A stretch of DNA of 64,000 nucleotides from Symbiodinium natans (GCA_905221605.1 CAJNDS010002150.1:32501-96500), one strand, 5' to 3'; shown: positions 27,960 to 40,240, counted from the first letter of the stretch. Notes: generated from the sequence alone by a model not told the origin. A program made the numbers and translations.

Positions 27960-29400
27960 TGCATGGCTGATATTTGTCATGGTTTTGGAAACAGCGAATT
28001 CGGGGACCATGGTTTTCGCGATGGTTTTGGAAACAGCTAATTCGAGTACCATGGTTTTCGCGATGGTTTTGGACACAGCGAATTCGGGGACCATGGTGTT
28101 TGCGATGGTTTTGGAAACAGCAACTTCGGGAACCATGGTTTTCGCAATGGTTTTGGAAGCGAATTCGAACAGAACACACCGTCCCCAAGTTGTTTGCGAG
28201 GATTTCGAAGCTCCACAATTCCGCGCCCACGCTATTTGCGAGGATTTCGAAGCCCCACAGGATTTCGAAGCCCCAGAATTCCGCGCCCACGTTATTTGCC
28301 AGGATTTCGAAGCCCCACAGTTCCGCGCCCACGTTATTTGCGAGGGTTTCGAAGCCCCACAGTTCCGCGCCCACGTTATTTGCGAGGGTTTCGAAGCCCC
28401 AGAATTCCGCGCCCACGTTATTTGCTAGGTTTTCAAGGCCCCAGAATTCCGCGCCCATGTTATTTGCGGTGTTTTCATGCGCCCAGATGTCCGTTACCAT
28501 GCTCTTTGTGGTGTTTTCATGCGCCCAGATGTCCGTTACCATGCTATTTGGTTTTGGAAACAGCAACTTCGGGGACCATGGTTCTCGCAATGGTTTTGGA
28601 AGCGAATTCGAACACACCGTCCCCAAGTTGTTTGCGAGGAGTTCGGAGCTCCACAATTCCGCGCCCACGTTATTTGCCAGGATTTCGAAGCCCCACAGTT
28701 CCGCGCCCACGTTATTTGCGAGGGTTTCGAAGCCCCACAGTTCCGCGCCCACGTTATTTGCGAGGGTTTCGAAGCCCCAGAATTCCGCGCCCACGTTATT
28801 TGCTAGGTTTTCAAGGCCCCAGAATTCCGCGCCCATGTTATTTGCGGTGTTTTCATGCGCCCAGATGTCCGTTACCATGCTCTTTGTGGTGTTTTCATGC
28901 GCCCAGATGTCCGTTACCATGCTATTTGGTTTTGGAAACAGCAACTTCGGGGACCATGGTTTTCGCAATGGTTTTGGAAGCGAATTCGAACACACCGTCC
29001 CCAAGTTGTTTGCGAGGAGTTCGGAGCTCCACAATTCCGCGCCCACGTTATTTGCGAGGATTTCGAAGCCCCACAGTTCCGCGCCCACGTTATTTGCGAG
29101 GGTTTCGAAGCCCCAGAATTCCGCGCCCGCGTCATTTGCGAGGATTTCGAAGGCCCACAGTTCCGCGCCCACGTTATTTGCGAGGGTTTCGAAGCCCCAG
29201 AATTCCGCGCCCACGTTATTTGCTAGGTTTTCAAAGCCCCAGAATTCCGCGCCCACGTTATTTGCTAGGTTTTCAAAGCCCCAGAATTCCGCGCCCATGT
29301 TATTTGCGGTGTTTTCACGCGCCCAGATGTCCGTTACCATGCTCTTTGCGGTGTTTTCATGCGCCCAGATGTCCGTTACCATGCTATCATTTGCGGTGTT
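27960..29400. repeat. 42-bp minisatellite with higher-order units
   Basis: A basic 42-bp unit (ATTTGCGAGGATTTCGAAGC, CCCACAGTTCCGCGCCCACG) repeats many times. It is organised into blocks of roughly 380-450 bp that each begin CCATGGTTTTCGCAATGG (about 28130, 28580, 28960) and end with paired CCAGATGTCCGTTACCATGC units. Because 42 is a multiple of three, long open frames exist on both strands (for example minus 27940-29382 with A-N-N-V-G-A-E-L-W-G-F-E). I do not take any of them as coding without transcript support. Confidence 0.85.
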
Positions 29401-29445
29401 TTCAGACGCCCAGGGTGTCCGCGGCGTACTACGTCTGGAGCAAGC

Positions 29446-29905
29446 TCCGCGTGTCCGTGGCGTACTACATTTGTACTACAAAAGTCGACTTTCCAGCCAC
29501 GGAAGCTCCGGGTGTCCGCGGCGTACTACGTTTGTACTACAAAAGTCGACTTTCCAGCCACGGAAGCTCCGGGCGTCCCCGGCGTACTACATTTGTACTA
29601 CAAAAGTCGACTTTCCAGCCACAGAAGCTCCGGGCGTCCCCGGCGTACTACATTTGTACTACAAAAGTCGACTTTCCTGCCACGGAAGCTCCGGGTGTCC
29701 GGGGCGTACTACGTCTGTACTACAAAAGTCGACTTTGCAGCCACAGAAGCTCCGGGTGTCCGTGGCGTACTACATCTGTACTACAAAAGTCGACTTTCCA
29801 GCCACGGAAGCTCCGGGGGCGTCCGTGGCGTACTACATTTGTACTACAAAACTCGATTTTCCAGCCACGGAAGTCCCCGGCGTACTACGTCTGTACTACG
29901 CAAGT
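29446..29905. repeat. 61-bp tandem array
   Basis: About eight units with core GCGTACTACATTTGTACTAC, AAAAGTCGACTTTCCAGCCA and GGAAGCTCCGGG; GTACTAC recurs at about 29462, 29523, 29584 and 29645. A 61-bp period is not a multiple of three, so the same peptides cycle through all three plus frames. Confidence 0.9.
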
Positions 29906-29924
29906 CGAAAAAAAAACGCAAAAA

Positions 29925-30335
29925 CACTACGGTTTTAGCACCGCGACCACGCGAAAACCCGCAGAGGGGTTACGTTTGTATGTCAAAAAACGCAAAAACA
30001 CGACGGTTTTGGCACCGCGCCAACGCCCAAACCCGCAGAGGGGTTACGTTTGTATGTCAAAAAACGCAAAAACACGACGGTTTTGGCACCGCGCCAACGC
30101 CCAAACCCGCAGAGGGTTGACGCGCGCACGAAAAAAAATGCAAAAAACGACGGTTTTAGCACCGCGACCCAGCGATTACCCGCAGAGGGTTGTCCGCGCA
30201 CAGAAAGAAACGTAAAAAAACGATGGTTTTAGCACCGCGACGACGCCGAAACCCGCAGAGGGTTGTCCGCGCAAATCAAGAAACGTAAAAAAACGACGGT
30301 TTTAGCACCGCGACCACGCCGAAACCCGCAGAGGG
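29925..30335. repeat. Tandem array of about 55-68 bp
   Basis: Units of ACGACGGTTTT(A/G)GCACCGCG, (A/C)CCGAAACCCGCAGAGGGTTG and CGCAAAAA(A) repeat six or seven times with variable spacing. Confidence 0.85.
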
Positions 30336-30479
30336 TTGCAATCCCGATTGGCGATGTCAACCCAGCCCGCCGCCTTAGAAAGAGTAAAAAGAGTAATTTT
30401 AATTTAGAAATCTAGGACTGGGTACGAAGGTCTAGTAAATTCTACGTAAATCTAGAAATTTGTATTCACTGATTACTAA

Positions 30480-30950
30480 GCTCTATGCAATTCACTCTAT
30501 GCAATTCACTCTATGCACTTCCCTCTATGCACTTCACTCTATGCACTTCACTCTATGCATTTCACTCTATGCACTTCGCTCTATGCACTTCACTCTATGC
30601 ACTTCACTCTATGCACTTCACTCTATGCACTTCACTCTGTGCACTTCACTCTGTGCACTTGCCTCTATGCACTTCACGCTATGCACTTGCCTCTATGCAC
30701 TTCACTCTATGCACTTCACTCTATGCACTTCACTCTGTGCTTCACTCTATGCACTTCATTCTATGCCCTTCACTCTATGCACTTCACTCTATGCACTTCA
30801 CTCTATGCGCTTCACTCTGTGCACTTCACTCTGTGCGCTTGCCTCTATGCACTTCACTCTATGCACTTCACTCTATGCACTTCACTCTGTGCACTTCATT
30901 CTATGCACTTCACTCTATGCACTTCGCTCTATGCACTTCAGTCTATGTTG
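30480..30950. repeat. 14-bp array CACTCTATGCACTT
   Basis: Around 33 units with G/A and deletion variants. All three plus frames stay open through most of the array, which explains the three overlapping Cys/Leu/Met-rich frames. Confidence 0.95.
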
Positions 30951-31004
30951 TTGTGTCAGGGGGCTCCGCACGGAAGAACCCTTCGCGATGCTTTCGGGAA
31001 TAAT

Positions 31005-31190
31005 GATCATAATCATGATAATAATAATAATAATAATAATAGCAATAATAGTAATGAGAGTAATAGTGGTGAAGAAATAGCATCTTTATTAATAATAAGA
31101 AGAAGAAGAAGAATTTCGAAATAACAATAATCAAAATAGCAACAATAACATTTAAAAAAATAATAAGAATAACAAAGAATAATAGCAATA
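31005..31190. repeat. (AAT)n-rich simple repeat
   Basis: AATAAT, AGAAGA and AACAAT runs. No gene. Confidence 0.9.
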
Positions 31191-32062
31191 ATGGAGACCG
31201 GAACCTGAAGATCCTTCAGGGGCTTCAGCACGCTAGCTCAGAAGCACAAAGGGTAGAACAAACACCGGGAGGACGCTGGCTTGCCTCTCCTGCAAAGCTG
31301 ACAAGATTAATGGACGGCCTCTCCTATACTCCCCTTAGAACCTTAATAAAACTAATATTTTCAATATCCTCTTGGGTTTATATAAACAAAATTAAAAAGC
31401 AGCTCCCAAGGGGGATATAGTCTCCTAAATCACAGGGCCCCGGAGGCAAGACCAAAAGTTGGGTCTGCACAAAGCCGTAACAACAAAACAAAAAAAACCA
31501 AGCTCAACCCCGAAGAGCCTGAACAGGATTTAGATTTAGGGTTGAGGGTTGTTTCGGCATTTTGGGGGCAGTTTACCACACTGCACCGCGTCGCGCCTTT
31601 CGGCCAGTGCCTCGAGCAGCACCATGGTGCCAAAAGTGAGTAAACACGCTCAAAAAAGGCCTGACTCCGCGCTGAGTTAACGCGTAGGGTAGCACTCAGA
31701 ACTGCGCATTCTTCGTTGTGTGTTGTGGGTGAGAGACTCTGAACCCGCTTGGGGCTTCGAGTCTTTATTGTGCCTTCGACTGCCCCACTTGGAGGTTCAT
31801 GGTACTTATTAACCAATTATAACTGTACTTATACCCAACTTATGAGCCCCTTAAGTGCCCTTCTATGGTTGTTTGGACAGTTATAAGAACAGTTGTAGAG
31901 TTCCTCCCCTTGAACAGGGGCAGCCTTCCACTATCTTACACTTTTTTGCCCTCTCGAGGCGCTGTTACCTTGCAGCATCTTGCAGCATCTTGCAGCCATA
32001 TGCACCCTTGAGAGCACGAAAAAAGGCGCCAAGCGGAAGAGACAAACTCTGTGCACCCTTTG
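31191..32062. other. Non-coding region with one inverted-repeat element
   Basis: Contains the MITE copy at about 31787-31910 described separately. A GC-rich island at 31560-31630 reads open on the minus strand but is not recognised. Otherwise nothing. Confidence 0.4.
31787..31910 (+). mobile_element. GGAGGTTCATGG inverted-repeat element, second copy
   Basis: Starts ACTTGGAGGTTCATGGTACT and continues TATTAACCAATTATAACTGT. Its centre (CCCCTTAAGTGCCC, TATGGTTGT) matches the element that forms the intron at 58959-59093, read on the opposite strand. The right arm here is decayed (GACAGTTATAAGAACAGTTG). Confidence 0.7.
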
Positions 32063-32175
32063 CCGGTTAGGGTTTAGGGTTTAGGGTTTAGGGTTTAGGG
32101 TTTAGGGTTTAGGGTTTAGGGTTTAGGGTTTAGGGTTTAGGGTTTAGGGTTTAGGGTTTAGGGTTTAGGGTTTGG
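32063..32175. repeat. TTTAGGG array
   Basis: About sixteen perfect TTTAGGG units, among the most homogeneous in the window. Confidence 0.95.
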
Positions 32176-33044
32176 GGGCTGCGGATTTCAAACGGGAATG
32201 TAGGGGCTTCTGTGTCCACAGGCGCAAGAAGGCGAGTTTAGAGCGGTCAGGATGCCGATTCTACTCTGTATATATATATATACATACATACATATAAAAC
32301 TGTATATATATATACATATATACATATAAAACGCATTTTAGAAACTGCTTTATATGTTTGTTGAATATGCTGTGGTATTATATGGACGTGCGGGGTCTAC
32401 AGGTCTAAGGTTCCGCCGCGAATGCGGGTTTGGCGCTTGTGGTTGGGCTGGCTGGTTCTGGGTGGGGAATGAGGGATAGAAACCCTCAAAGGGCAGCATA
32501 AGAGGGAGAAAGGGTACCTAAGCGAAAACTCCCGCATTCCCTGCCTACTAAGAACCAGTAAGGCTAAAGGTCCCGCAGGGTTTCAGGCTTTTGGGTCTCG
32601 GGCTTTGGGTTCAGGGCTGCTGAGCTTTAGAAGTCTGTTTGCCGAGAGCTCCCAACCTTTTTTTCCTGCGAACCGATCTAATGCAGGCGTCTCACGAACA
32701 CTCTTCGCTGATTTCGGCGTTGAGGTTTGCAGCTCAAGGGTTGAGGCTAAACCGCAAGATGATCCCTGAGCCCTTACACCCAACTCCGCTTAAACCCTCA
32801 ACCCCGAAGCCCAAACACCCATAACATCCCTAAACAACCAAGAGCAACCTTCCGGAACCCTTAACATCCCTAAGCAACCAAAATAAACCCTAAACCCTAA
32901 ACCCGAAACCCTAAACCCTAAACCCTAAACCCTAAACCCTCAACGCCCCGAAGCGGCTGCGTCAAGCAAGAGCTGCCCAGGAGCTGCTCTCTCAAGCCCC
33001 CATCACTTGGCGAATCGCCTGCACAGTCACCTCAAAGGCTTGTG
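32176..33044. other. No recognised gene; TA-rich tract and CCCTAAA array
   Basis: TATATACATA runs at about 32265-32335; a CCCTAAA array at about 32885-32943; a GC-rich island at 32945-33040 that could be an exon but is not recognisable. Confidence 0.4.
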
Positions 33045-34076
33045 GGGTTTAGGGTTTAGGGCTTAGGGTTTAGGGTTTAGGGTTCAGGGTTTAGGTTTTA
33101 GGCTTTAGGGTTTAGGGTTTAGGTTTTAAAGAAATTGTACAGGGTTTGGGCCCCAATAACGTTTTGAACGAAAGTTTTGACCGAAAGCTTTGACCGAAAG
33201 TTTTGTTTTTCTGGAACAATGTTTCATGTTTTTTGGGGGCGAGGGGGGGGTGAGGGAATGGGGCCCATTTGGTCCTGTTGCTAGTGGTAGTAGTTGTAGT
33301 AGGTGGCAATTCCCAACGTGGAAACCCCTCTGCCCACTTTGCCCAGCACTGGAAACCCCACTACCATGCAATTTTCACTAGTGGGTAATGGGAGGCAGGT
33401 CCGCCCAAAAAGGCTCAGACATGGTCCGGGAGAAGCCCAGAAAGGCTCTGGAATGATCCTAGCCAGAAAGTATCAGAGAACCCAAAAAGGCTAAACCCTA
33501 AACCTTAAACCCTGAACCCTAAACCCTAAACCCTTAACCCTTAACCCTAAACTCACATCCTGAAGTTGCGCGCCTCCGCCCACCCAGGGATCCCGGGCCT
33601 CGGTGCGGGGTTCGGTTGGGAAGGCTGTGAGACTTTTTGCTTAGGATTTAGGGTTTAGGGTTTAGGGTTTGGAGGGTTTGGAGGGTTTGGAGGGTTTGGA
33701 GGGTTTGGAGGGTTTGGAGGGTTTGGAGGGTTTGGAGGGTTTGGAGGGTTTGGAGGGTTTGGAGGGTTTGGAGGGTTTGGAGGGTTTGGAGGGTTTGGAG
33801 GGTTTGGAGGGTTTGGACTGCTGTGTTGCGACGTTTTGAACCTTAAACCCTAAACCCAAAACCCTAAACCCTAAACCCTAAACCCTAAACGAGAACTTTA
33901 GTGGGCTCCGCGCCGCGCATGAACTTCGTCTCAGCGTTGGCGCGGCTTGCTGCCCATGTCGGGTCGTAGGTGCCATGCTCGGGGTGATGTGGGGTCTTTA
34001 GGGTTTAGGGTTTAGGGTTTAGGGTTTGGGGTTTAGGGTTTAGGGTTTAGGGTTTAGGGGTTTGGGGGTTTGGGGG
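33045..34076. repeat. Mixed TTTAGGG / CCCTAAA arrays and a 9-bp GGGTTTGGA array
   Basis: TTTAGGG at 33048-33128, CCCTAAA at 33486-33553, TTTAGGG at 33645-33668, then about 16 copies of GGGTTTGGA at 33669-33818, CCCTAAA at 33839-33893 and TTTAGGG at 33998-34076. An island at 33894-33985, open on the minus strand with H-H-P-E-H-G-T-Y-D-P-T-W-A-A-S-R-A-N-A, looks like an exon enclosed by arrays. Confidence 0.85.
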
Positions 34077-34964
34077 CTCAAAGGTCACTGCGACACTGAA
34101 GTGTGTCCACCATGACTCGGGTTCAACGATGCCTGTCCCCCTGCATCATAAGACATCAGCCATCAGGCTTCCCTCATGCTATTTCGGCAGAAAGCCCAGA
34201 AAGGCCAGCCTGCCCACTATGCTGACAGGGCTTCTTGCTACTTTTGCATCGACCATTCCCAGTTCAGCTCCGCACTTTTCAGGGGAGAAGATCTGCTCAA
34301 AGCCAGCTTCCTCCACAAGCGAACGGCTTTCAACTTTTCTGCGCCAGCCGAACAGCCCGACACCAGAGGCATCTCCGATCTTCCCGGCCGCTACGGATGA
34401 ATTCACGGCCCATGCGAATGTCGTCATTGTACCCGTATAAGATGAGGCTAACAGGACAACTTTGCCGAAGACGCGTGCCTCGGCCGCATCCCGCGAGGTG
34501 CCACCTGTGCAAGTTCCTACCACCACCCAAACTCAGAAGCGGGATGTGCGTCTAGCACTAGACGTCCAGGGTCGCTCGAAGAATCTTGATCACACTACAT
34601 AACGTCAGGCTCTCGAAACGCAGTCATCACACTAAACGGCACTGGACGCAGATTTTGGGAGCCGCCTCGTTCCTGTGTTCGGCTTAAGCCCATTTCAATG
34701 CGCGCCAAGTTGAGCCATGCCATGCATGCCATGCAACAGAATCAGAAACAGTCGGTCACTCCTCGAAAACCTAAAAGAACTTATATAAGCTCGACTGCAA
34801 CCCCCGAACCTCCCGCGCACACCAAACGAGGACCCTTAACTTCAGGCCTTGAGGGCGATTACCCCTTTGGATTATTCTCGGGACTGCACACTATGCAGGT
34901 GACTCGGCTTCTCTAGGGTGAAGGTTTCAGAATATTCGGATGCCCTTTCTGGGGCTCCTGCAAG
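34077..34964. other. No recognised gene
   Basis: Medium GC. Several frames of about 100 codons occur on both strands (34129-34555), but none shows a family pattern and they overlap each other, so none is called. Confidence 0.4.
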
Positions 34965-35102
34965 TAGAGTTCAGGGTTCAGGGTTCAGGGTTCAGGGTTC
35001 AGGGTTCAGGGTTTAGGGTTTAGGGTTTAGGGTTTAGGGTTTAGGGTTTAGGGTTTAGGGTTTAGGGTTTAGGGTTTAGGTTTAGGGTTTAGGGTTTAGG
35101 GC
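34965..35102. repeat. GTTCAGG/TTTAGGG array
   Basis: Five GTTCAGG units pass into about fifteen TTTAGGG units, showing a variant repeat spread beside the canonical one. Confidence 0.95.
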
Positions 35103-35274
35103 ATCTTTGGAAATACCCAGGTGGCAAAGGAAGCCAAGCAGTCAGGATCCCGCAGCCTATGCACGCTGCAATGGGCCGTCTGTCTGTGGCCTGCCGGAAG
35201 GGACATGGGTTTCGAGTTGAGGGGTTTATTGTTTAGGGTTTAGGAAAAACCGAGGATAATCGTAGTAGTAATAG

Positions 35275-35410
<136 letters not shown>

Positions 35411-35489
35411 TGACACGCTCTTAACTGATCATGGTGTTTTCTGCTGTTTTTTTACTTTTTCTATCGTTTTCTCCTGTTTTTCCTCCGTT

Positions 35490-36240
35490 TGACGGGTTGG
35501 GGGGGGGTGGGGGGGTGGGGGGTAATTACGTGCTGTGCTTTGTGCACACATGACCACGCTCAGGGGTTGGGGGGGGGGGGGAATTACGTGCTGTGCTTTG
35601 TGCACACATGGGGGTCGTGCTGTGCTTTGTGCACACATGACCACGCTGTCTACTGTTTTCCTCTGTTTTTTTGGTTGGTTTAGGGGCTAGACCTTTTGGG
35701 CTCACAGTGGAGGGTTTAGGATTTGGGGTTTGAGGGTAGAGATCTTTTGGGCTTGTTTTGGGAACCTTTTGGGCTTCCACTGGAAATATGAGGTTTCAGG
35801 CTACAGATCTTTTGGGTTTTTTTGACATTTGGGGTTTAGGGTTTCCGGGCAAGGCCTTTTGGGCTCACAGTGGAGGGTTTCTGGGCAAGACCTTTTGGGC
35901 TCACAGTGGAGGGTTTAGGGTTTGGGCCTTCAGGGTAGAGACCTTTTGGGGTCTTGGGTTTCAGGGCAAGACCTTTTGGGCTCACAGTGGGGGTTTGGGG
36001 CTCGAGGGTAGCGATCTTTTGGGGTTTTTGGGGATTTAGGGTTTAGGGTTTAAGGGCAAGACCTTTTGGGCTCACAGTGGAGGGTTTCGGGTTTGGGGCT
36101 TCAGGGTAGAGATCTTTTGGGTTTTTTGGGAGCCTTCTGAGCTTCGACTGGAGATATGGGGTTTGGGGTTTCAGGCTCCAGATCTTTTGTGTTTTTTTCT
36201 TTGGGATTTGGGGTTTAGGGTTCAAGGGCAAGACCTGATT
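35490..36240. repeat. Poly-G / CTGTGCTTTGTGCACACATG repeats and degenerate TTTGGG-type repeats
   Basis: Three copies of GTGCTGTGCTTTGTGCACAC (35530-35640) linked by G runs. Then five or more copies of GACCTTTTGGGCTCACAGTG followed by GAGGGTTT (about 35690-36085), with variants GATCTTTTGGG. Confidence 0.8.
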
Positions 36241-36379
36241 TGGGGTTGAGATTTTAAGGGTGCACGACTCTTGGGCTTGCTTCAGGTTTTGGGGTTTCGG
36301 ATTTCAGGGTGCACGACTGTTCGGCTTGCTGGACGCGTTCGGATTTAAGGACAAGTTTGGCCACATCTTAAAAAAACCC

Positions 36380-36605
36380 GCGAAACGCTGTAAATACCGG
36401 TGTTTTCCTCTGTTCTGAGAACGCGTCTGCGCGAAGTAGGGCCTGTAATTTACCGTTTTTGAAGCCCGAAAACACTGTAAATACCGATGTTTTCCTCCTG
36501 CGCCTAAAGTAGTTGAAAGTAGTTTCCGGAAATTTTTACACGTCGATTTTTCGTGTCCGTAAACGGACAAAGCCAGGAAACACTGTTAATACCGAGGTTT
36601 TCGTC
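36380..36605. repeat. Three spaced copies of ACTGTAAATACCGGTGTTTT
   Basis: (A/G)C(A/G)CTGTAAATACCG followed by (G/A)(T/G)GTTTTCCTC occurs at about 36387, 36473 and 36580, spaced roughly 85-105 bp. Function unknown. Confidence 0.6.
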
Positions 36606-36663
36606 TCTTAACACGAAAATGGCATGCCACAAAACCCCTGCGATCAATTAAGAACGTGACGCC

Positions 36664-36747
<84 letters not shown>

Positions 36748-36870
36748 AAGTAGTAGTAGTAGTAGTAGCAGTAGCAGTAGCAGTAGCAGTAGCAGTAGCA
36801 GTAGGAGTAGTAGTAGAAGTAGTAGTAGTAGTAGTATTAGTAGTAGTAGCAGCAGCAGCAGCAATAGTAA
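36664..36870. repeat. (AGT)n / (AGC)n microsatellite
   Basis: More than 60 AGT-type units with AGC and AGA interruptions. The poly-Ser and poly-Leu frames across it are artefacts. Confidence 0.95.
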
Positions 36871-36899
36871 GTAGTACGAATAGCTATAAACCTAACAAA

Positions 36900-37140
36900 G
36901 CTATGTGATAATACGAATAGCAATCATCATAATCATAATCGTAATCATAATCGTAATCATAATCATAATCATAATCATACCAATAATCATAATCATAGCA
37001 ATAGTAATAATAGCAATAATAGCAGTAATCGCAATAATGGTATTAATTGTAATAATAGAAATAACAAGAGTCAAAATAGCAATAGAAATTAATTGTAGTC
37101 ACAGCAATACGAGGAATAGTAGTAATAGTACTGATTGATA
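36900..37140. repeat. (AATCAT)n simple repeat
   Basis: AATCATAATCAT and AATAATAGC runs continuing thinly to about 37,480. No gene. Confidence 0.9.
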
Positions 37141-39148
37141 GCAATAATCGCAATTAAAAATCGCAATAAGAGCAACAATTATTATCGCAATGAAAGTAAT
37201 AGTACCTGTAATAGGAGTAGCAACAAAGACAAACAAGCAACAGCAATCGGCATAGTAACAATGCAATGACAACAATAGTAAAAAAACAACAAGTAGCAAT
37301 AGTAGTACCAACGGTCACTATAGCAACATTTAAGAAGCAAAAAGATCCTTTTAAAAGTTGTTGAAATCAGCGTAACAATAGTAAAAATAGAAAGAATAAC
37401 AGTGCTAGTTATAACAGACTAACAATGATAATCATCATAGTAACGATGATAGCAAGAAAATGTTGTAATAGTAATACTAGCAATGTTATACAAGTAGCAA
37501 CAGAAAAATAAAAATACCAAAAGAAAAAAGCGTAGGAATATAAATCGGGTAGTATCAAAGAACATTGACACAAGACAACGCATAAACTGAAAGAGTGCAA
37601 CATAATAGATGCAAAACACATTTAAGCAGATGAAAGCAGAAACAAAAGATCGAAAATGAACAAGTAAATCAGCACTAGAGGAAGACAAATACGAGCGCCT
37701 GTGCCCAGGCGCGCACCGCACTGGGACTGCCGAAAGTGGCGATGGCGCACTTCTCCATCAGTGCCTCGGGTTCCGAAGTTGAGTGTGGAGAGATTGTGAG
37801 CAGAGGGCAGTGCTCTAGGATTCCAGGAGTAAGCTACAGTAGGTTGAGACCTAACGTGCACAGGCCCCGAATCCCCAAACCAGAACGAGCCAGGCTCGGG
37901 CCTACTCCCATTGAATCCTCGAGTCTTTGCTTCGGGCGCCATGAGCTTGAAACCGATGCCACAGCGGGGGGGCAGCAGAACGCCGCAGGCAAACTTTGCC
38001 CAAGCCTCTTGCGGTTGCTTGGCCTTGTAGCAAGTCTTTGCTCACATATCTTGCCACCGGCCTGCTCTCCCACTGGGGGTTTACGAAATAGGGGACCTCT
38101 AGAATGGACCCCAACTAGTAGGATCCCGTTTTTTTAATGAGGACCCCATTAAGGTACCCCGAATATCGCAACCCCCTACATGACAGCACAGCCTGCTTGC
38201 TTTGAGCAATGGCTGGCAGAGCGGACTGCGATGCTGCAGCATTGTCGCCATGGCAGAACCAAACACCTGACTCTCCTACCTCGTTGTTACAGCTCCTAGC
38301 TTCTCCGGACCACGCAAGAAGCTTGGAGTTGGGGAGTGAGCTCATTCCGACTCATTCCTCCGCCCTCCCTCCCGGCCAGTGCTGCAGCTCGGCTGCTGCA
38401 ATTTCTGGTCGCTAGCCAAAGCACGGTGTGTTTTCGGCCGTGCGCTGGTGAATTAGAAGGTTGCAACGACAAGAAAGGCTCCGCCCCAGGACAGCTTCGA
38501 GCTCGACGGAGTCGGCGGTCGTTACTAGGAAGAGACCCCCAAATAGGGCCGTGCGCTCGTCGTTGCTCTCACACCCGCCTGCAGCGCCCGCGCAGAACCG
38601 GAGCAGAGACACGCCCGACTCTCGACGGTCTTTAGGAACCGCGAAGCCTTAGCAACATGAAAGCAACTATCCTTGAAGGACTCCAGGACGCAAAATGTAT
38701 CTTCGCTGCAGCGCTTCTACAAGAGCACGGGAGGAACTGGTAAGCACTCATTACCATCATGGTCGGGGTGCTAAATTCCACGTAAGGAAGGGGTGCAGCC
38801 TGCTAGGGCCTTGGATGCCTTGGGGCTCGTGCAGTCTCTTGCAGCTGCGGGCTTCCAGAGATCCTTGTCAAGTTAGGGTCTATTCTATGCCCAGCTTCCG
38901 GGCTGACTGAGAGACAGGGAAGAGGGAGACAGAGAGATGAAAGAGAGAGAGAGAGAGATGGAGGAAAGACAGAGAAAGGGGGGCACTTCACCATCTGTAG
39001 TTCTTTAGCCCAAAACCCCTTACAAGATTCCACCTCACATCAGAAACGCAACCGATGCTCCAACCCTCATCTTGCAAGCGGCGCAGCGTCACTCGCTCTG
39101 GTGTCGGACGAGCTCGATCTGAACCACAGCAATGGAGTTTGCGCGCTA
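37141..39148. other. No recognised gene
   Basis: AT-rich up to about 37,680, then GC-richer with several overlapping frames on both strands (37736-38635). None carries a familiar motif. The part near 38080-38180 weakly resembles, in reverse, 2430-2515. Confidence 0.35.
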
Positions 39149-39170
39149 GGGGGGGGGGGGGGGGGGGGGG
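39149..39170 (+). repeat. Poly-G tract of 22
   Basis: Uninterrupted G run. Confidence 0.95.
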
Positions 39171-39970
39171 AATCAGAGCACCCCAAAAGCCCCTTGACCT
39201 GCAACAAACTACAAACCTGACAAACCTGACAAACCCTGGCAACACCTGGCAACACCTGGACCCTAGAGCTCAAGCGCCTCCTTAGCTGCCATGGCCGTGT
39301 AGTCAATGGGCGCACGCAGCTTTCTGTCGAACTGGCTTATCTTAAGCCGCAAACACTACCCCAAACCCTAAACTCAAGGCCCTGCAGCTTCTCGTGTCAC
39401 AACAGCTGCTGCGAGGCCTCCTTTCGAACTACAAAAAGAACACCGCAACGAAGCCCGACAGAGAAAGAACCCCGGATTAGCCATCGCACTAAAGGAGCAC
39501 CCCCCAGAAGGACCCTTTGAACACTCCCTTGAGCCCCTGGTTTTGGGGATCCTAAAACACCCTCCTGTCCGGCCTTCGAGAGATCCTCGGAGGCCACCTT
39601 CCAGCGCGATGAGTCTTTCTGTCGAGGGAAGTTGGGGCTTTTTGCTAGGCTTTGCGTAGCCACTCATCTCCTTTTAGGATCAAGGCTTCTGTCCTTCGGG
39701 CTTGAGGCCTCCTGGTAAAAGCAGCAGAAACGGCAAACGCACAGTCGAAACACACAGCAGCTTGGGGCAATTTCCCTGCACGAAGCCCATGAGCACCCGC
39801 ATCGGGCAGACAAGATCTTCGCATCCTGTCAACCCTCAAACCACACAACGCACCACAAAAGAACCCAGAGAGCCATCGAATCAAAGCCCTCTGCCCGCAA
39901 CGGAATGCTCATCGATTGCACCCTCGCCACCCGAACGGCACCCACACTCTGCTTCTGACACCAGGATTTA
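39171..39970. other. No recognised gene
   Basis: Short ACAAACCTG and ACACCTGGCA direct repeats at 39210-39260. Frames on both strands overlap without family similarity. Confidence 0.35.
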
Positions 39971-39971
39971 A

Positions 39972-40240
39972 GGGGGGGGGGGGGGGGGGGGGGGGGGAAG
40001 GGTGAATGTCAGAAGAATGCTCATATAATAGTAATAATAACACTAATAATAATTATAACAATAATAATAAGAAGTATAATAATGATAATCATAACAATAT
40101 TAATAATAACAACAACAATAATAATAATCATCACAATAATAATAAATACTAAATAATAAATAATGAATAATAAATAATAAATAATAAATAATAAATAGTC
40201 AATAATCAATATTAATGAAGAATAGTAACACTAACAATAA
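39972..40240. repeat. Poly-G tract of 26 followed by (AAT)n
   Basis: A G run at 39972-39997, then AAT/ATAATA repeats at about 40024-40240. Confidence 0.95.

Noticed and set aside
27974-30215. Very long plus-strand reading frames (654 and 673 codons)
   Set aside because: They run through tandem arrays whose period keeps frames open, and no domain is seen. Several overlapping frames are equally open, so openness is no evidence of coding.
30480-30950. CRISPR-like array
   Set aside because: The 14-bp units are directly adjacent with no unique spacers.
34129-34555. Overlapping frames of about 100 codons on both strands
   Set aside because: No family pattern, mutually overlapping, and no splice context.
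36586-36874. Poly-leucine and poly-serine reading frames
   Set aside because: Direct translation of an AGT microsatellite.
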